A DNA stretch of 64,000 nt from the NCBI GenBank assembly GCA_016192075.1, contig JACPUU010000021.1:1-64000 (forward strand). Direction: 5' to 3'. The position numbers were made by a program, and so were the translations under genes. Below the pieces are notes generated by a model. The model did not search any database, was not told where the DNA came from, and saw nothing but the letters and a program-made list of their open reading frames with translations. Shown one piece after another: positions 27,301 to 35,660 of the stretch. The DNA is from Bacteroidota bacterium. Its GTDB lineage: Bacteria; Bacteroidota; Bacteroidia; Flavobacteriales_D; Crocinitomicaceae. The stretch's first letter is position 1. Every line of letters starts with the position of its first letter.

Positions 27301-28218
27301 GCCGGCGCTGATCAAACAATCTGCGAAGGAAGCATGGTAACGTTGAATGGTTCAGGCGCAACAAGCTATACCTGGGACAACGGCGCTACCAATGGAGTTG
27401 CTTTTACACCAACGGCAACAACCACTTACACGGTGACCGGAACTGATGGAAACAGCTGTCAGAATACCGATCAGGTGATTATTACGGTAGACCCTATGCC
27501 AGTTCTTTCAGTAAGTCCGGATCAGTTTTTCTGTGCAGGCACTGCGGTTACACTCAATGCAACCGGTGCAACCAGTTATAACTGGAATTCAGGCGCATCA
27601 CTCACAGCAGATTACACACTCAGTCCTTCTGCTTCAACAACCGTACAGGTAACAGGTACCTCGGGCGTTTGTACAGTCCTGGAAACGATTGTTCTTACGC
27701 TCGATGATCCGGCATTGGTAAGTGCCGGAAATGACGCATTGGTTTGCGTTGGATTTATTACCTATCTGCAGGCTTCAGGTGGCATAAGTTATACCTGGAA
27801 CGGACCCGGTGTAGTGAATGTTACCGATTCCAGCTACGGTTTTATGGTAGATACTACGGCTTACTATTACCTGACCGCTGTAACCGCAAATGGCTGTACT
27901 TACCAGGATTCTGTTTTGATAACCGGTAACATGGGTCCGGCCTGCACCATAGAACCATTTACCTCCTTTTCACCCAACGGTGATGCTGTTAACGAAACCT
28001 GGAAAATTCAGGGTATTGAATCATTCCCTGAAAATAACGTCACCATTTTAGACCGTTGGGGTGATGTGGTTTTTGACCAGCCGAATTATGACAACCAAAC
28101 AGTTTTGTGGACCGGTACCCTTGAAAGCGGATCAGAGGCACCGGCCGGAACGTATTATTTTATTGTTGAAATAACAGATGGTCCATCCACTACCGGTTGG
28201 ATCCAATTATTGAAATAA
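24340..28218 (+). CDS. T9SS type B secreted adhesin 2
   Basis: The start is one base after the previous stop, so translation is probably coupled. The 1292-residue protein has a signal peptide ending NAFAQ, an N-terminal beta-sandwich module (about 20-155, like that of adhesin 1), five Ig-like repeats of 90 residues that match those of the giant adhesin at 1-6.5 kb, then TPAGGIYSG and YTWDNGAT type repeats, and a type B sorting domain nearly the same as in adhesin 1 (SFSPNGDAVNETWKIQGIE...GWIQLLK). The last ~280 residues are clearly paralogous to adhesin 1, so a local duplication with repeat exchange is likely. Confidence 0.9.
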   Translation: MKKLFSILFVCIAIGNAFAQCPQLLDQSQTTFDTGDQGTDQWQSFIPAVSGKLTQVNFYLNGIQTVTVTLEVRSGTGTGGALLYTNNYSYTSTNNEQVMSIPFGSAPTLTAGTTYTIRFTSGTNFYTLRTSGDTYASGIHYSLYGTVGDAWFKTFITPVNTPTISVSAQANPSCYGFTDGSITTSVAGGNGGNTFLWTPSGGTAQNASGLGANTYTVTVTDGMGCTAQTSATLINPIQVTMADPPDQTICAGNTTTAVNFSGAASYTWVNDQTSIGLAATGSGNIAPFTAVNAGSTPVVATITVTPYGAGCAGVPQTFTITVNPTPTSSDPPDQTLCNGALSSAITYTGPVVGTFFGWTNSNSSIGLASSGSGNISSFTATNAGTTVQTANITVIPTANGCTGPSQVTVITVNPIPTVTDPADQVVCAGTAVSTVNFTGTVAGTTYNWTNTTPSIGLAASGTGTINSFTAVNAGSSPVIATVTVTPVFATCMGPSQVFTITVNPEPTAVNPGNQTLCDGALTSAINFSGTVSGTTYTWTNTTPAIGLAASGSGNIASFTATNAGTTPSVASLAVTPAANGCSGPVQNFTITVNPTPTVNAISNQVVCAGATTSAIIMSGPVSGTVFNWTNSNTATGLAATGTGNIAAFTALNPGGTTITSSVTVIPTANGCSGISQVFSIDVNPLPVVTFSPVGPFCDNNAAYTLVEGSPAGGIYSGTGVSTGAFDPAIAASGIHTLTYTYSDVNGCVNTANQNCTVYASPVVSFSAVSSFCEDAPAYTLTEGTPAGGIYSGMGISGSVFDPAGAGPGSHTISYSFTDGNGCTNAANQTLTVNALPAMSFAPLSSVCVSQTPFALSGATPAGGTYSGPSISAGIFDPAVAGIGTHTITYTYTDGVTFCTNQVQQTLTVYSSPAIVANTTAATLCVGASVTLSGSGGLTYSWDNGVTDGMAFVPATGSITYTVTGSDVNGCQNTDQVTVTVYDLPVVNAGADQTICEGSMVTLNGSGATSYTWDNGATNGVAFTPTATTTYTVTGTDGNSCQNTDQVIITVDPMPVLSVSPDQFFCAGTAVTLNATGATSYNWNSGASLTADYTLSPSASTTVQVTGTSGVCTVLETIVLTLDDPALVSAGNDALVCVGFITYLQASGGISYTWNGPGVVNVTDSSYGFMVDTTAYYYLTAVTANGCTYQDSVLITGNMGPACTIEPFTSFSPNGDAVNETWKIQGIESFPENNVTILDRWGDVVFDQPNYDNQTVLWTGTLESGSEAPAGTYYFIVEITDGPSTTGWIQLLK
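25038..26390 (+). repeat. 270-bp tandem repeats inside adhesin 2
   Basis: The linker gtaaatccaacaccaacc and variants (Val-Asn-Pro-x-Pro-Thr) start at 25303, 25573, 25843, 26113 and 26383: exactly 270 bp apart four times, with one more unit before 25303. Each 90-residue unit has CAG...VNFTG...YTWTN...IGLAASGSGNI, the same domain type and period as the array at 958-4680. Confidence 0.9.
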
Positions 28219-28221
28219 GCC

Positions 28222-29139
28222 ATGCAAAAAATTTTTACACTTGTTGCCGGATTATTGTTGTGCCTGGGCTTAAAAGCACAGCAGGATGCATTGTACAGCC
28301 AGTACATGTTTAATCCATTTTCAATCAACGCAGCTTATGCCGGTTCACGCAATTCCATTTCAGCCGTAGCATTGCACCGCAGCCAGTGGATTGGTGTTGA
28401 CGGTGCACCGCTTACCCAAAGTTTTTCTATTCACACCCCGGCCGGTGAAAAAGGCATGGCCTACGGATTTAATTTTGTGCATGACCATTTAGGTCCTGTC
28501 CGCAATTTGTGGGGAGCCTTTACCGGCGCCTATCATGTGAAAATGAAACACGCAAAACTTTCATTTGCCCTGCGCGGAGGTTTCTTTAATTCTACGTTAA
28601 ACAGAAGTCTGCTGACCTTTGAAAATCCGGCTGACCAGTTCAATTCAGGCGGCAAAGATGCCTCACTGGTACCATCGTTTGATTTTGGTGCCTACTATTA
28701 CCGTGATCGTTTTTATGCCGGCCTGGCGGTAAATCACCTGACCAAACACAATTTTGATTTCAGCAATTTTCCAACCAACACAGCCTTGTTTCTGAATCGT
28801 CATTACATGCTGATGGCCGGCACAGTATTGAAAGTAAAACCGGGTCTTTTGCTTAAGCCTTCTTTGCTGCTGCGCTATGCTGAAGGTGCCATTCCAAGTC
28901 TTGATGTAAATTTCAGTGCACTGATCAAAAATTTCTGGTGGATTGGTGCATCGTTCCGCAACAAAAACAGCCTGGTTTTTTTGACAGAGTTTAACATTAC
29001 CGATTATTTACGCGCAGGCTATTCCTTTGACTTAACACTTAATAAACTGCGCACCTATAACAGCGGTTCGCATGAATTATTCATTGGTTTTGATTTCACC
29101 ACCGGATCAAGTAAAAACACCTCACCCCGTTACCTGTGA
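28222..29139 (+). CDS. PorP/SprF-family type IX secretion outer-membrane protein
   Basis: The 305-residue protein has a signal peptide (cleavage near LKAQ) and begins its mature part with QDALYSQYMFNPFSINAAYAG, the family hallmark (Gln...Ser-Gln-Tyr-Met-Phe-Asn and AYAG). The rest alternates as an outer-membrane barrel, ending in ELFIGFDF. PorP/SprF proteins bind PorE-type proteins or serve as dedicated attachment partners for type B cargo such as SprB. Here it is 3 bp after adhesin 2 and overlaps the reading frame region of the OmpA protein that follows, strongly suggesting a cargo-specific role for the two adhesins. Confidence 0.93.
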   Translation: MQKIFTLVAGLLLCLGLKAQQDALYSQYMFNPFSINAAYAGSRNSISAVALHRSQWIGVDGAPLTQSFSIHTPAGEKGMAYGFNFVHDHLGPVRNLWGAFTGAYHVKMKHAKLSFALRGGFFNSTLNRSLLTFENPADQFNSGGKDASLVPSFDFGAYYYRDRFYAGLAVNHLTKHNFDFSNFPTNTALFLNRHYMLMAGTVLKVKPGLLLKPSLLLRYAEGAIPSLDVNFSALIKNFWWIGASFRNKNSLVFLTEFNITDYLRAGYSFDLTLNKLRTYNSGSHELFIGFDFTTGSSKNTSPRYL

Positions 29140-29174
29140 TTCGCCATTTTATACATATTATCACGTCATTGCAA

Positions 29175-31493
29175 ATGAACCGATCAATACTTTTTATTGC
29201 GCTTCTGATTTTTACCGGAAATGCCTCTACGCAAACTTACAAAGTAGAGGAAATTACCATTTCATGCACCCCTTTTTCAATTGAAGGATTAAACTCAGCT
29301 TACGATGATTTTAGTCCGGTTGTAATCAACAATCAACTGGTGTTTACATCAGGCCGCGAAACCAGCCTGGTACTCTCAGGTGAAAACAACTGGAAAAAAA
29401 CCGGGCACGTAAACCTGTTTGCTGTTAATCTAAAAAACGGCTGGTCTGATACATCAGCCTACCGCAGCATTGAGCCTTTTTCAACAGAGATACGCACTGC
29501 TAACCACACGGGCCCTGCCTGTTTTAGCGTTACCGGAGACACCATTTTTTACACGCAGGTTGCACCAAAAACCAAACACTTGCGGTCAGACCGCAAACCG
29601 CAATTATACAGCGCCGTTTCTTCAGAATCAGGATGGACTAACCTGGCCGCCCTGCCCTTTACCAATGCCGGTTATACGTTTGCACACCCGGCCTGGGATT
29701 GTGCACATAACACCTTGTATTTTGTATCAGACCTTGAAGGTGGTGCCGGCGGTAAAGACATTTACCGGGTAAAGCTCGAAAATGGTACCTGGGGAGCCCT
29801 TGAAAATGTTGCTGAAATCAACACCCCGTACGATGAAATTTTTCCGGTAGTGGTTTTGGGTGATATTTATTTTTCATCAAACCGCCCGGGTGGCAAAGGG
29901 GCATTTGACCTGTACTGGAAAGTGCTTGGAAACGACCAGGAAGTAAAGGCCATTGATGAACTCAATACTGCGTTTGATGAAATAGGAATGTATGTTTCAC
30001 CTGATCGTAAAAAGGGTTTTTACAGTTCCAACCCTGAAGGACACGATGATTTGTTTTTCTTTTACCTCGAGCGCCAGGTAACCTTGCTGAATGAAATGGC
30101 CGGACAGTTTACTTACCGTAACCTGAGTGGTGTTGCCACCGGGCTCACCGTACAACTTTATTCTGAAGAAGGAGACTTGCTTTTTGAACAAAAAACCGAC
30201 GACCAGGGCTATTTTGAGTTTCGCAGTTTGCCAGGTGAAAGCTATACCATCAAAGCTGTTTCAGAAGAAAACCTGGAGTTGGTTTTATTTGATGTGAACG
30301 GAGACCCGGCGACTAATTTATTGCGCGATCACGAAGGTGCATTTCAATACAAAAAAATTGATTACGCTGATGCCGGAACGCTTGCTTTCATGGACGAGTC
30401 AATGCTGGACATGACACTCAAAACAGGCTGGATCACTGGCCAGTTTGCTTACGAAGATCAACCCGGAAAATACGTAGACAGCTTAAAAGTATTTCTGGTA
30501 GATGAAAACGGAAACATTGCCTTTTCACAATACACCGATGCCCGCGGAAATTTTGATTTCAAAAATCTCTCACACGAAACAAATTACCTGTTGACAACCG
30601 AAGACATTGACCAGAACCTGGTGCTGTTTATTTTTGATAAAGAAGGGAATGTTGTTGCACAACTCAAACAAAATGAAACCGGCAGTTTCACCTACCGGAA
30701 AATTAAAGCCGATTACGTCAATAACCTGCATGCACTGGCAGAAAGCGATGATGTATTTGAATTCAACACCATGACACTCACCGGTAACTTTAACTACAAA
30801 AAACTGGAAGGTGATTTCAAAGAAGGCCTGGAGGTAATGCTTTACAACGAAGAAGGTGAATACATTCTATCAACCCGTACAGACGAAAACGGTGAATTCA
30901 GATTCACCAGTCTTGACCCTACCGTTTCATACCTGTTTGCTATTAATGAAGAAAACTTACCCTTTGAATTGAGTGAATTTAACCTGCTGGTAACCGATCG
31001 TTACGGTGAGGTGGTTGCCGAATTATACCGGGGAGATAAAGGCTTCTTTACCTACCGTCAGCTCGAGGCTGTTGTGCAAAACAATCCCGGCAAAATCAAT
31101 GAAACCGAAAGTGAATTTATACTTACCCAGAATCTGAGTCCGGCGGTAAATGCAGTGGTCATTTTCTTTGATAAAAACTCATCCTACCCGGCGCAGGAAT
31201 CTTATGCTGACCTGGGTTCTTTTATTGATTACCTGCGCAAAAATCCGTCTGGTTCGGTTACCATTCTGGCTTATGCAGACAGCCGGTCGACCGATGAGTA
31301 CAACCTCTACCTGTCAGAAAAACGCGGAAACCGGATTCGTGATTACCTGATCAGCCGGGGTGTAAAACCATCGCAGATTCATGTCACCGCTTATGGTGAA
31401 TCACGGCTTCAGAATCACTGTACAGATGCCATTGAATGTGGTGAAGAAGAGCACTCGCAAAACCGGCGCGTGGAGGTGGTGATTCAAAAGTAA
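29175..31493 (+). CDS. OmpA-family periplasmic protein with PD40-like and three regulatory-like modules
   Basis: The ATG at 29175 begins a signal peptide (MNRSILFIALLIFTG). The 772-residue protein has PD40/WD40-like beta-propeller repeats at about 30-310 (FPVVVLGDIYFSSNRPGG), three related modules of about 115 residues (about 310-655), each with TG.F.Y, a VQLYSEEGDLL-type strand, T..D..G.F.F..L and an FTYR ending, and a C-terminal OmpA peptidoglycan-binding domain with YADSRSTDEYNLYLSEKR and NRRVEVVI. PorE-like proteins of this design link T9SS barrels to peptidoglycan. The gene is last in the cassette. Confidence 0.9.
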   Translation: MNRSILFIALLIFTGNASTQTYKVEEITISCTPFSIEGLNSAYDDFSPVVINNQLVFTSGRETSLVLSGENNWKKTGHVNLFAVNLKNGWSDTSAYRSIEPFSTEIRTANHTGPACFSVTGDTIFYTQVAPKTKHLRSDRKPQLYSAVSSESGWTNLAALPFTNAGYTFAHPAWDCAHNTLYFVSDLEGGAGGKDIYRVKLENGTWGALENVAEINTPYDEIFPVVVLGDIYFSSNRPGGKGAFDLYWKVLGNDQEVKAIDELNTAFDEIGMYVSPDRKKGFYSSNPEGHDDLFFFYLERQVTLLNEMAGQFTYRNLSGVATGLTVQLYSEEGDLLFEQKTDDQGYFEFRSLPGESYTIKAVSEENLELVLFDVNGDPATNLLRDHEGAFQYKKIDYADAGTLAFMDESMLDMTLKTGWITGQFAYEDQPGKYVDSLKVFLVDENGNIAFSQYTDARGNFDFKNLSHETNYLLTTEDIDQNLVLFIFDKEGNVVAQLKQNETGSFTYRKIKADYVNNLHALAESDDVFEFNTMTLTGNFNYKKLEGDFKEGLEVMLYNEEGEYILSTRTDENGEFRFTSLDPTVSYLFAINEENLPFELSEFNLLVTDRYGEVVAELYRGDKGFFTYRQLEAVVQNNPGKINETESEFILTQNLSPAVNAVVIFFDKNSSYPAQESYADLGSFIDYLRKNPSGSVTILAYADSRSTDEYNLYLSEKRGNRIRDYLISRGVKPSQIHVTAYGESRLQNHCTDAIECGEEEHSQNRRVEVVIQK

Positions 31494-31501
31494 CACCCCA
31501 A

Positions 31502-32290
31502 TTACCTGTTCAATTTCCGCTCAATAATTTCAACCACTGCAGCAATCAACCGGATCTGCTCGGCCAGATGACCTTCTTCAGCCTCTACATTGGCATAGGA
31601 AATTCCTTTGATGCCACAATAAACCGAAAGCGAACCGTCATTTACGCAGTTCTCATTATCCTGCAAAATAACATTGATTTGCTGTCCTTTTAATGCATTG
31701 AACAAAAATGAATCTGTTGTATAAATGAAATCATCTGCATCCGCGGTATCATTTACAAAAACCTCTTTGGTGTTTGCGGCTTCATCACCGCCCGGCAGGT
31801 AACTGAGAATAGAATAATTATCAGGCGTATTGTTGTGCAGTGAAATTACCCAGGCTATACCGCGGATAGACTTCAGAATTTTGCGCGACAGCACCTTTGT
31901 CATTCGTGCTGCTTTGGAACTGAACATACTGTTTTGTGACAGGGTTGCTTCAATGCCCTCTTTCGAAAAAATACGGTTGGGATCTACTGAAAAAACGGTA
32001 CTGCCCTGGTTAAAATAAATGCGCCGGGTTCCGTTTTGTTTCAACCACACAAACGGGTATTGACGGGTGGTATCAAAATTCCGGAACGCACTAACACTGG
32101 TAGCTTCATTTTCATGCACATTGATGAAGAGAATCTGTTTGTCTGACTGTCTGTTTTCAGATTCAATGGTGACAACACTATCACCCAATTCAATGCAGTA
32201 AATTGGCTGTGCATAGCAACCGGCAGACAGAAGAACAAAAAGGGCAAAAACAAACCGTCCTGTGTGCTTAAAAATCTGATTTTTTGACAT
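31502..32290 (-). CDS. Putative lipoprotein with M14-like zinc motifs
   Basis: The 262-residue protein has a signal with a lipobox-like LLSAGC (Cys25). After it, LFINVHENEATSV carries an H59-x-x-E62 pair, ISLHNN holds His152, and ANVEAEEGHLAEQ holds acidic residues near 236-239. This order (HxxE, later His, later Glu) resembles M14 carboxypeptidases and succinylglutamate-desuccinylase-like hydrolases, which bind one zinc. Overall similarity is not strong enough to name the substrate; a cell-wall or peptide amide bond is possible. The gene is convergent with the OmpA gene, with only 8 bp between the stops. Confidence 0.55.
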   Translation of the reverse strand: MSKNQIFKHTGRFVFALFVLLSAGCYAQPIYCIELGDSVVTIESENRQSDKQILFINVHENEATSVSAFRNFDTTRQYPFVWLKQNGTRRIYFNQGSTVFSVDPNRIFSKEGIEATLSQNSMFSSKAARMTKVLSRKILKSIRGIAWVISLHNNTPDNYSILSYLPGGDEAANTKEVFVNDTADADDFIYTTDSFLFNALKGQQINVILQDNENCVNDGSLSVYCGIKGISYANVEAEEGHLAEQIRLIAAVVEIIERKLNR

Positions 32291-32371
32291 ACCGCTCTAC
32301 TGCATAATTTAACTGTAAGGTAGTGCTTTTTGGCCTGATTAAAAATCAGGTTCAGTCAATTTGAAGCAACA

Positions 32372-32848
32372 TTAAATATTCTGTAAAAACAGATGAATCG
32401 AAACACGACGCGGAATGCCCATCTTACGGCGCAGCCGGTACCTGGCCATTTCAATGGTTTTGGTTTGTACACCCCTTATAACCGCAATGTCTTTTGATGA
32501 AAGATTAGCCAGGCAATAAGCGCATAACTGCCGGTCAAGCTCACCCAGTGACGGAAACATTTTTTCCAACCTTTCAAAAAAATCATTGCTGTGCCGCATG
32601 AGTTCGATTGCTGTAATATTGTCCTGGTTGCCCAGCTCGGCCTGAATGATAGCAGATATCCTGGCTATGTCCGTATCACGCCCGTCTGACTTAATAAGTT
32701 TGTTTATTTCAGCAAGAACTTTATTCTTTTTTGAAATTTCAAGACTTGCCAGAAGCAATAGCTTTTTGAGGTAATCGGGATCTTTATGATCATTGTGGGT
32801 TTCCCCGTTTTTCTCCCGCTTATCTGCGGTGTTATGATTCATATCCAT
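32372..32848 (-). CDS. LuxR-type HTH regulator
   Basis: The 158-residue protein has a helical N-terminal half (PDYLKKLLLLASLEISKK) and a C-terminal LuxR/GerE-like helix-turn-helix with LSSKDIAVIRGVQTKTIEMA and RYRLRRKMGIPRR. Many Bacteroidota proteins have this layout, often behind TPR or sensor parts that are missing here. It should bind DNA; the target is unknown. No receiver domain is present, so it may respond through protein contacts. Confidence 0.75.
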   Translation of the reverse strand: MDMNHNTADKREKNGETHNDHKDPDYLKKLLLLASLEISKKNKVLAEINKLIKSDGRDTDIARISAIIQAELGNQDNITAIELMRHSNDFFERLEKMFPSLGELDRQLCAYCLANLSSKDIAVIRGVQTKTIEMARYRLRRKMGIPRRVSIHLFLQNI

Positions 32849-33016
32849 TCATCAAATCGAAGGCGGTTTCACAAAATAAGGAAATGAGCAAAACCGGCCG
32901 ATTCATACCCATTTCCTTGTTGACTTAAACTTACCTATCCTTTGACAGGCGCAACGAAGATTGTCTTATAAAATGACATTTTTACGTTTTTGTCCTCTAC
33001 CTGACCTCTACATTGG

Positions 33017-33508
33017 TTATTCAAATTTTTTCTCCATGTGCAGCAACGGGGCGCCGTTAATGAGTTTACGCTGACCGCTGAAATAATAGCCAAGCGTTTT
33101 GTACAAGGCAATAGAAGGGAGTGAAAAGCCGGAAGTATAAAGCGAAACTGACCGTATACCGAGGAATTTTGATTTGGATTCAACGGCTGCAAGCAGGGCG
33201 CGCCTGATTCCAATATCCTGCGTGGCAAAAAAATCGGCTGAACCACCCACAAAAACCTGGTGATTGCGCACAAACATGGCCACGCGGGCTACTTCACGGT
33301 CATTAATGCGCGCTGAAAAAGCCATACCACGTTCATCTGCCTCATTATACCCTGAAATGCGCGGCAGGCAATATTCATCAAGCGGTAAAAAATCATTTGG
33401 ATTAGATCCCCCATCTGCAATAGAATCACGGAGCATATTCAACGCCACAAATTCCCCCTCTTCAACAATAACGGAAACCTGCACCCCGGCAATTGTTCTA
33501 TCAATCAT
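33017..33508 (-). CDS. GNAT-like acetyltransferase
   Basis: The ATG at 33508 gives 163 residues (MIDRTIAGVQVSVIVEE); a longer frame reaches 33607. A GNAT fold is suggested by the ARVAMFVRNHQVFVGGSADFF strand pair, here seen through its key VARVAMF and VFVGG parts, by GIRRALLAAVESKSKFLGI (acetyl-CoA helix region) and by SLPSIALYKTLGYY, the usual C-terminal block. The acceptor is unknown. Confidence 0.7.
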   Translation of the reverse strand: MIDRTIAGVQVSVIVEEGEFVALNMLRDSIADGGSNPNDFLPLDEYCLPRISGYNEADERGMAFSARINDREVARVAMFVRNHQVFVGGSADFFATQDIGIRRALLAAVESKSKFLGIRSVSLYTSGFSLPSIALYKTLGYYFSGQRKLINGAPLLHMEKKFE

Positions 33509-33644
33509 TTTGTACTTTTTGGATTCTTGTTTAATGGACCGGTATTTAACAAAAAAGGTTGCATGTCCGGGCGAGCTATTGATTGAACGGCCAGCTGTGC
33601 CAATCAAACTGAAACTATCGAAAAACCGGTACCAGTTAAAAACA

Positions 33645-33677
33645 AAAAAGGGAACCGCTGAAGCAGATCCCCCTTGT
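33645..33677 (-). terminator. Rho-independent terminator of ssb
   Basis: On the minus strand, AAGGG-GATCTGC, loop TTCA, GCGGTTCCCTT form a stem with two bulges and some G-U pairs, followed by a run of T. It lies just after the stop of ssb. Confidence 0.6.
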
Positions 33678-33699
33678 AAAATTTTTTATGGATTGTGTA

Positions 33700-34152
33700 T
33701 TAAAACAAATCCTGTTCCAGCTCTTCCAGCGCTCTGGAAGTATCCGATGTTTCTGATTCAAACTCATTTTCGTCAAAATCAAAAAACTCATCGTCTTTTC
33801 TCAGTGAGCCGCCTGAAGGGCGCAGAATATTTGTGCGTGAAACATTAAGCCTGATTTCAGTTTTAACCGAATTATCTTCCTGCAGGTATCCTTTGGCAAA
33901 AGGGGTACCGGTAATTTCAACCAATGTTCCCTTTTTAAGAAAATCCAGGATGCGCATGTTTGCGCCATCTCTTTTCCAGATAGTACAATTCACCCAGGTG
34001 GTTTTGGTGCGCTGCTCTCCGGTGCGTTTATCTTTCCAGTTTTTGTTATGTGCTACCGGAAAATTAACCGCAATAACACCTTTTTCCATTGTTTTAACCG
34101 TTGCGTCTTTACCGATATTTCCAATGAGTCTTGTCTCAAAAATCGTAGCCAT
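33700..34152 (-). CDS. ssb: Single-stranded DNA-binding protein
   Basis: The 150-residue protein has an N-terminal OB fold (MATIFETRLIGNIGKDATVK, then VNFPVAHNKNWKD and TTWVNCTIW) covering about 1-110 and an acidic C-terminal tail. The tail ends EELEQDLF, a variant of the usual DDDLPF tip that recruits replication and repair partners; the proline is missing. In Flavobacterium ssb is often next to gldE; here the nearest CorC/GldE-like gene is 14 kb away. Confidence 0.92.
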   Translation of the reverse strand: MATIFETRLIGNIGKDATVKTMEKGVIAVNFPVAHNKNWKDKRTGEQRTKTTWVNCTIWKRDGANMRILDFLKKGTLVEITGTPFAKGYLQEDNSVKTEIRLNVSRTNILRPSGGSLRKDDEFFDFDENEFESETSDTSRALEELEQDLF

Positions 34153-34240
34153 AGTTTGTCTGTTTTAAGTAAAACAACAAAGCAATATAAGACAATTTTT
34201 TAACATATCAAATTATTAATGAGGGAATTATCTCTGAAAC

Positions 34241-35155
34241 CTAAGGGAACGCAACCAGGAACGCATCAGCAAATCCATTAGCCTGCACGTCTTTCTGAAC
34301 TTTTTTGGCTTCGTGCTTATCGGTATACGGACCAATGTAGTATTTATACTTATAAATGCTTGATCCCTCTATTTTTATGCGCTCAACCGGATAGCTCAGT
34401 TTCTTGAATTCAGGAATGGTCAGCGACACCGAATCAATGGATGACATGATTTGAATTTTGTAATACGGCTGGTCTGTATCTGTAGTAACAGCAACTGTTT
34501 CTGAAGGTACAAAATCAATACCCGGATGACTTTTCTGAAGCATTTCACGGGTGGCCCTGAAAATGGCAGACGCAATAATTTCCTGTCCGTAAACTGAATT
34601 CAGGTATCTGGCCTCATCACTGTTGGTAATAAAGCCGCACTCAACCAGCACTGTGGGCATTTGTGTAAATTTTAAAACCTGTATGGAGTGACCAATGTCA
34701 TCACCCGTTTTAACACCCCGGCTTTTGCGGCCCGCACGGTTTTTAAACTGGTCTTCAATCAACAGCGCCCATTGATATGATTTTTTAGCTTCAAAATTGT
34801 GAATATGCGTTTCTGTACCATGTATTGACGGGTTTTCACTGCCGTTTACATGAATGCTGAGCATGTAGTCAACATTTTTCAGATTAGCCATATCAACCCG
34901 CTCATCTAAGCTTGGGTAGGTGTCATCGGTGCGAGTGTAAATCACATTTACGTTAGCCAGGTTATGCGTCAGGTAATGACCCACTTTGGTTGAAATAGCC
35001 AGGGCAATTTCTTTTTCCTGCATAATGCCTTCTTCTGTGGGTAAATGCCCAGGGTCTTTTCCACCGTGACCGGGATCAATCAAAATAGTGACCGATTGCT
35101 GACCTGTGGCAGCCGCAAAAAATCCGGAGAACAAAAAAAGGGCAATCCATTTCAT
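34241..35155 (-). CDS. N-acetylmuramoyl-L-alanine amidase with SPOR-like tail
   Basis: The 304-residue protein has a signal peptide ending ATGQ, an Amidase_3 zinc domain (about 22-220) with the ligands in IDPGHGGKDPG, the Glu of QEKEIAL, SIHVNG and VECGFITNSDEA, and a C-terminal SPOR-like domain (about 230-304, YYKIQIMSS and KYYIGPYTDKHEAKK). It cleaves the amide bond between muramic acid and the stem peptide. The SPOR domain should target denuded glycan at division sites. Confidence 0.9.
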   Translation of the reverse strand: MKWIALFLFSGFFAAATGQQSVTILIDPGHGGKDPGHLPTEEGIMQEKEIALAISTKVGHYLTHNLANVNVIYTRTDDTYPSLDERVDMANLKNVDYMLSIHVNGSENPSIHGTETHIHNFEAKKSYQWALLIEDQFKNRAGRKSRGVKTGDDIGHSIQVLKFTQMPTVLVECGFITNSDEARYLNSVYGQEIIASAIFRATREMLQKSHPGIDFVPSETVAVTTDTDQPYYKIQIMSSIDSVSLTIPEFKKLSYPVERIKIEGSSIYKYKYYIGPYTDKHEAKKVQKDVQANGFADAFLVAFP

Positions 35156-35240
35156 GCGGCCAAATTAACATGCGGTAAATTTCATTTCAACGACAGCAGA
35201 ACGAAATAATTCATAGATCTTTGTTTATAATCATAAACTT

Positions 35241-35660
35241 ATGAAACCTGTTGCTGCCATTTATGAAGTCTGGTACCTTCGGATATGGGGGACCTTTCAC
35301 GTAGTTGTGGGGGCCGTATTTTCAGTTATTTTTATGCTGGGCGCCGTTGTACTGAATGACTATTCTTTTCTGCTCTACCTGCTTTTCAGCGGACTTTTGC
35401 TTTACATGGGCCTGGTGCGGCTGAGAAAACCCTACCTGGTGTATTCACCAAATAAAATAGAGGTTCGTGGCACCTACGGTGAAATTTACAAAACCTATAC
35501 CTGGGAAAAGGCAGATGAAGTATCAGTTAAAGACAACCGCATTTTTCTCAATGGTAAAAAACTCCGTTTTAATGCCTGGTTTACCAATAAACATCAATAC
35601 AACCGCATGATTCGTTTTTTCAGCGGTGAAATTCTGGTTGCTGATGAACTTCAGGATTGA
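35241..35660 (+). CDS. Two-helix membrane protein with PH-like domain
   Basis: The 139-residue protein has two membrane helices (about 16-38 and 42-57), then a beta-rich part with KPYLVYSPNKIEVRG, YKTYTWEKADEVSVKDNRI and LNGKKLRFNAW, the pattern of bacterial PH-like (bPH2/YcxB-type) membrane proteins. Function is unknown. The last 10 bases overlap the 3' end of the convergent O-antigen-ligase-like gene. Confidence 0.65.
   Translation: MKPVAAIYEVWYLRIWGTFHVVVGAVFSVIFMLGAVVLNDYSFLLYLLFSGLLLYMGLVRLRKPYLVYSPNKIEVRGTYGEIYKTYTWEKADEVSVKDNRIFLNGKKLRFNAWFTNKHQYNRMIRFFSGEILVADELQD

Noticed and set aside
33264-33848. Plus-strand frame of 194 codons over the acetyltransferase and ssb genes
   Set aside because: It is antisense to two well-supported genes and crosses the ssb terminator.
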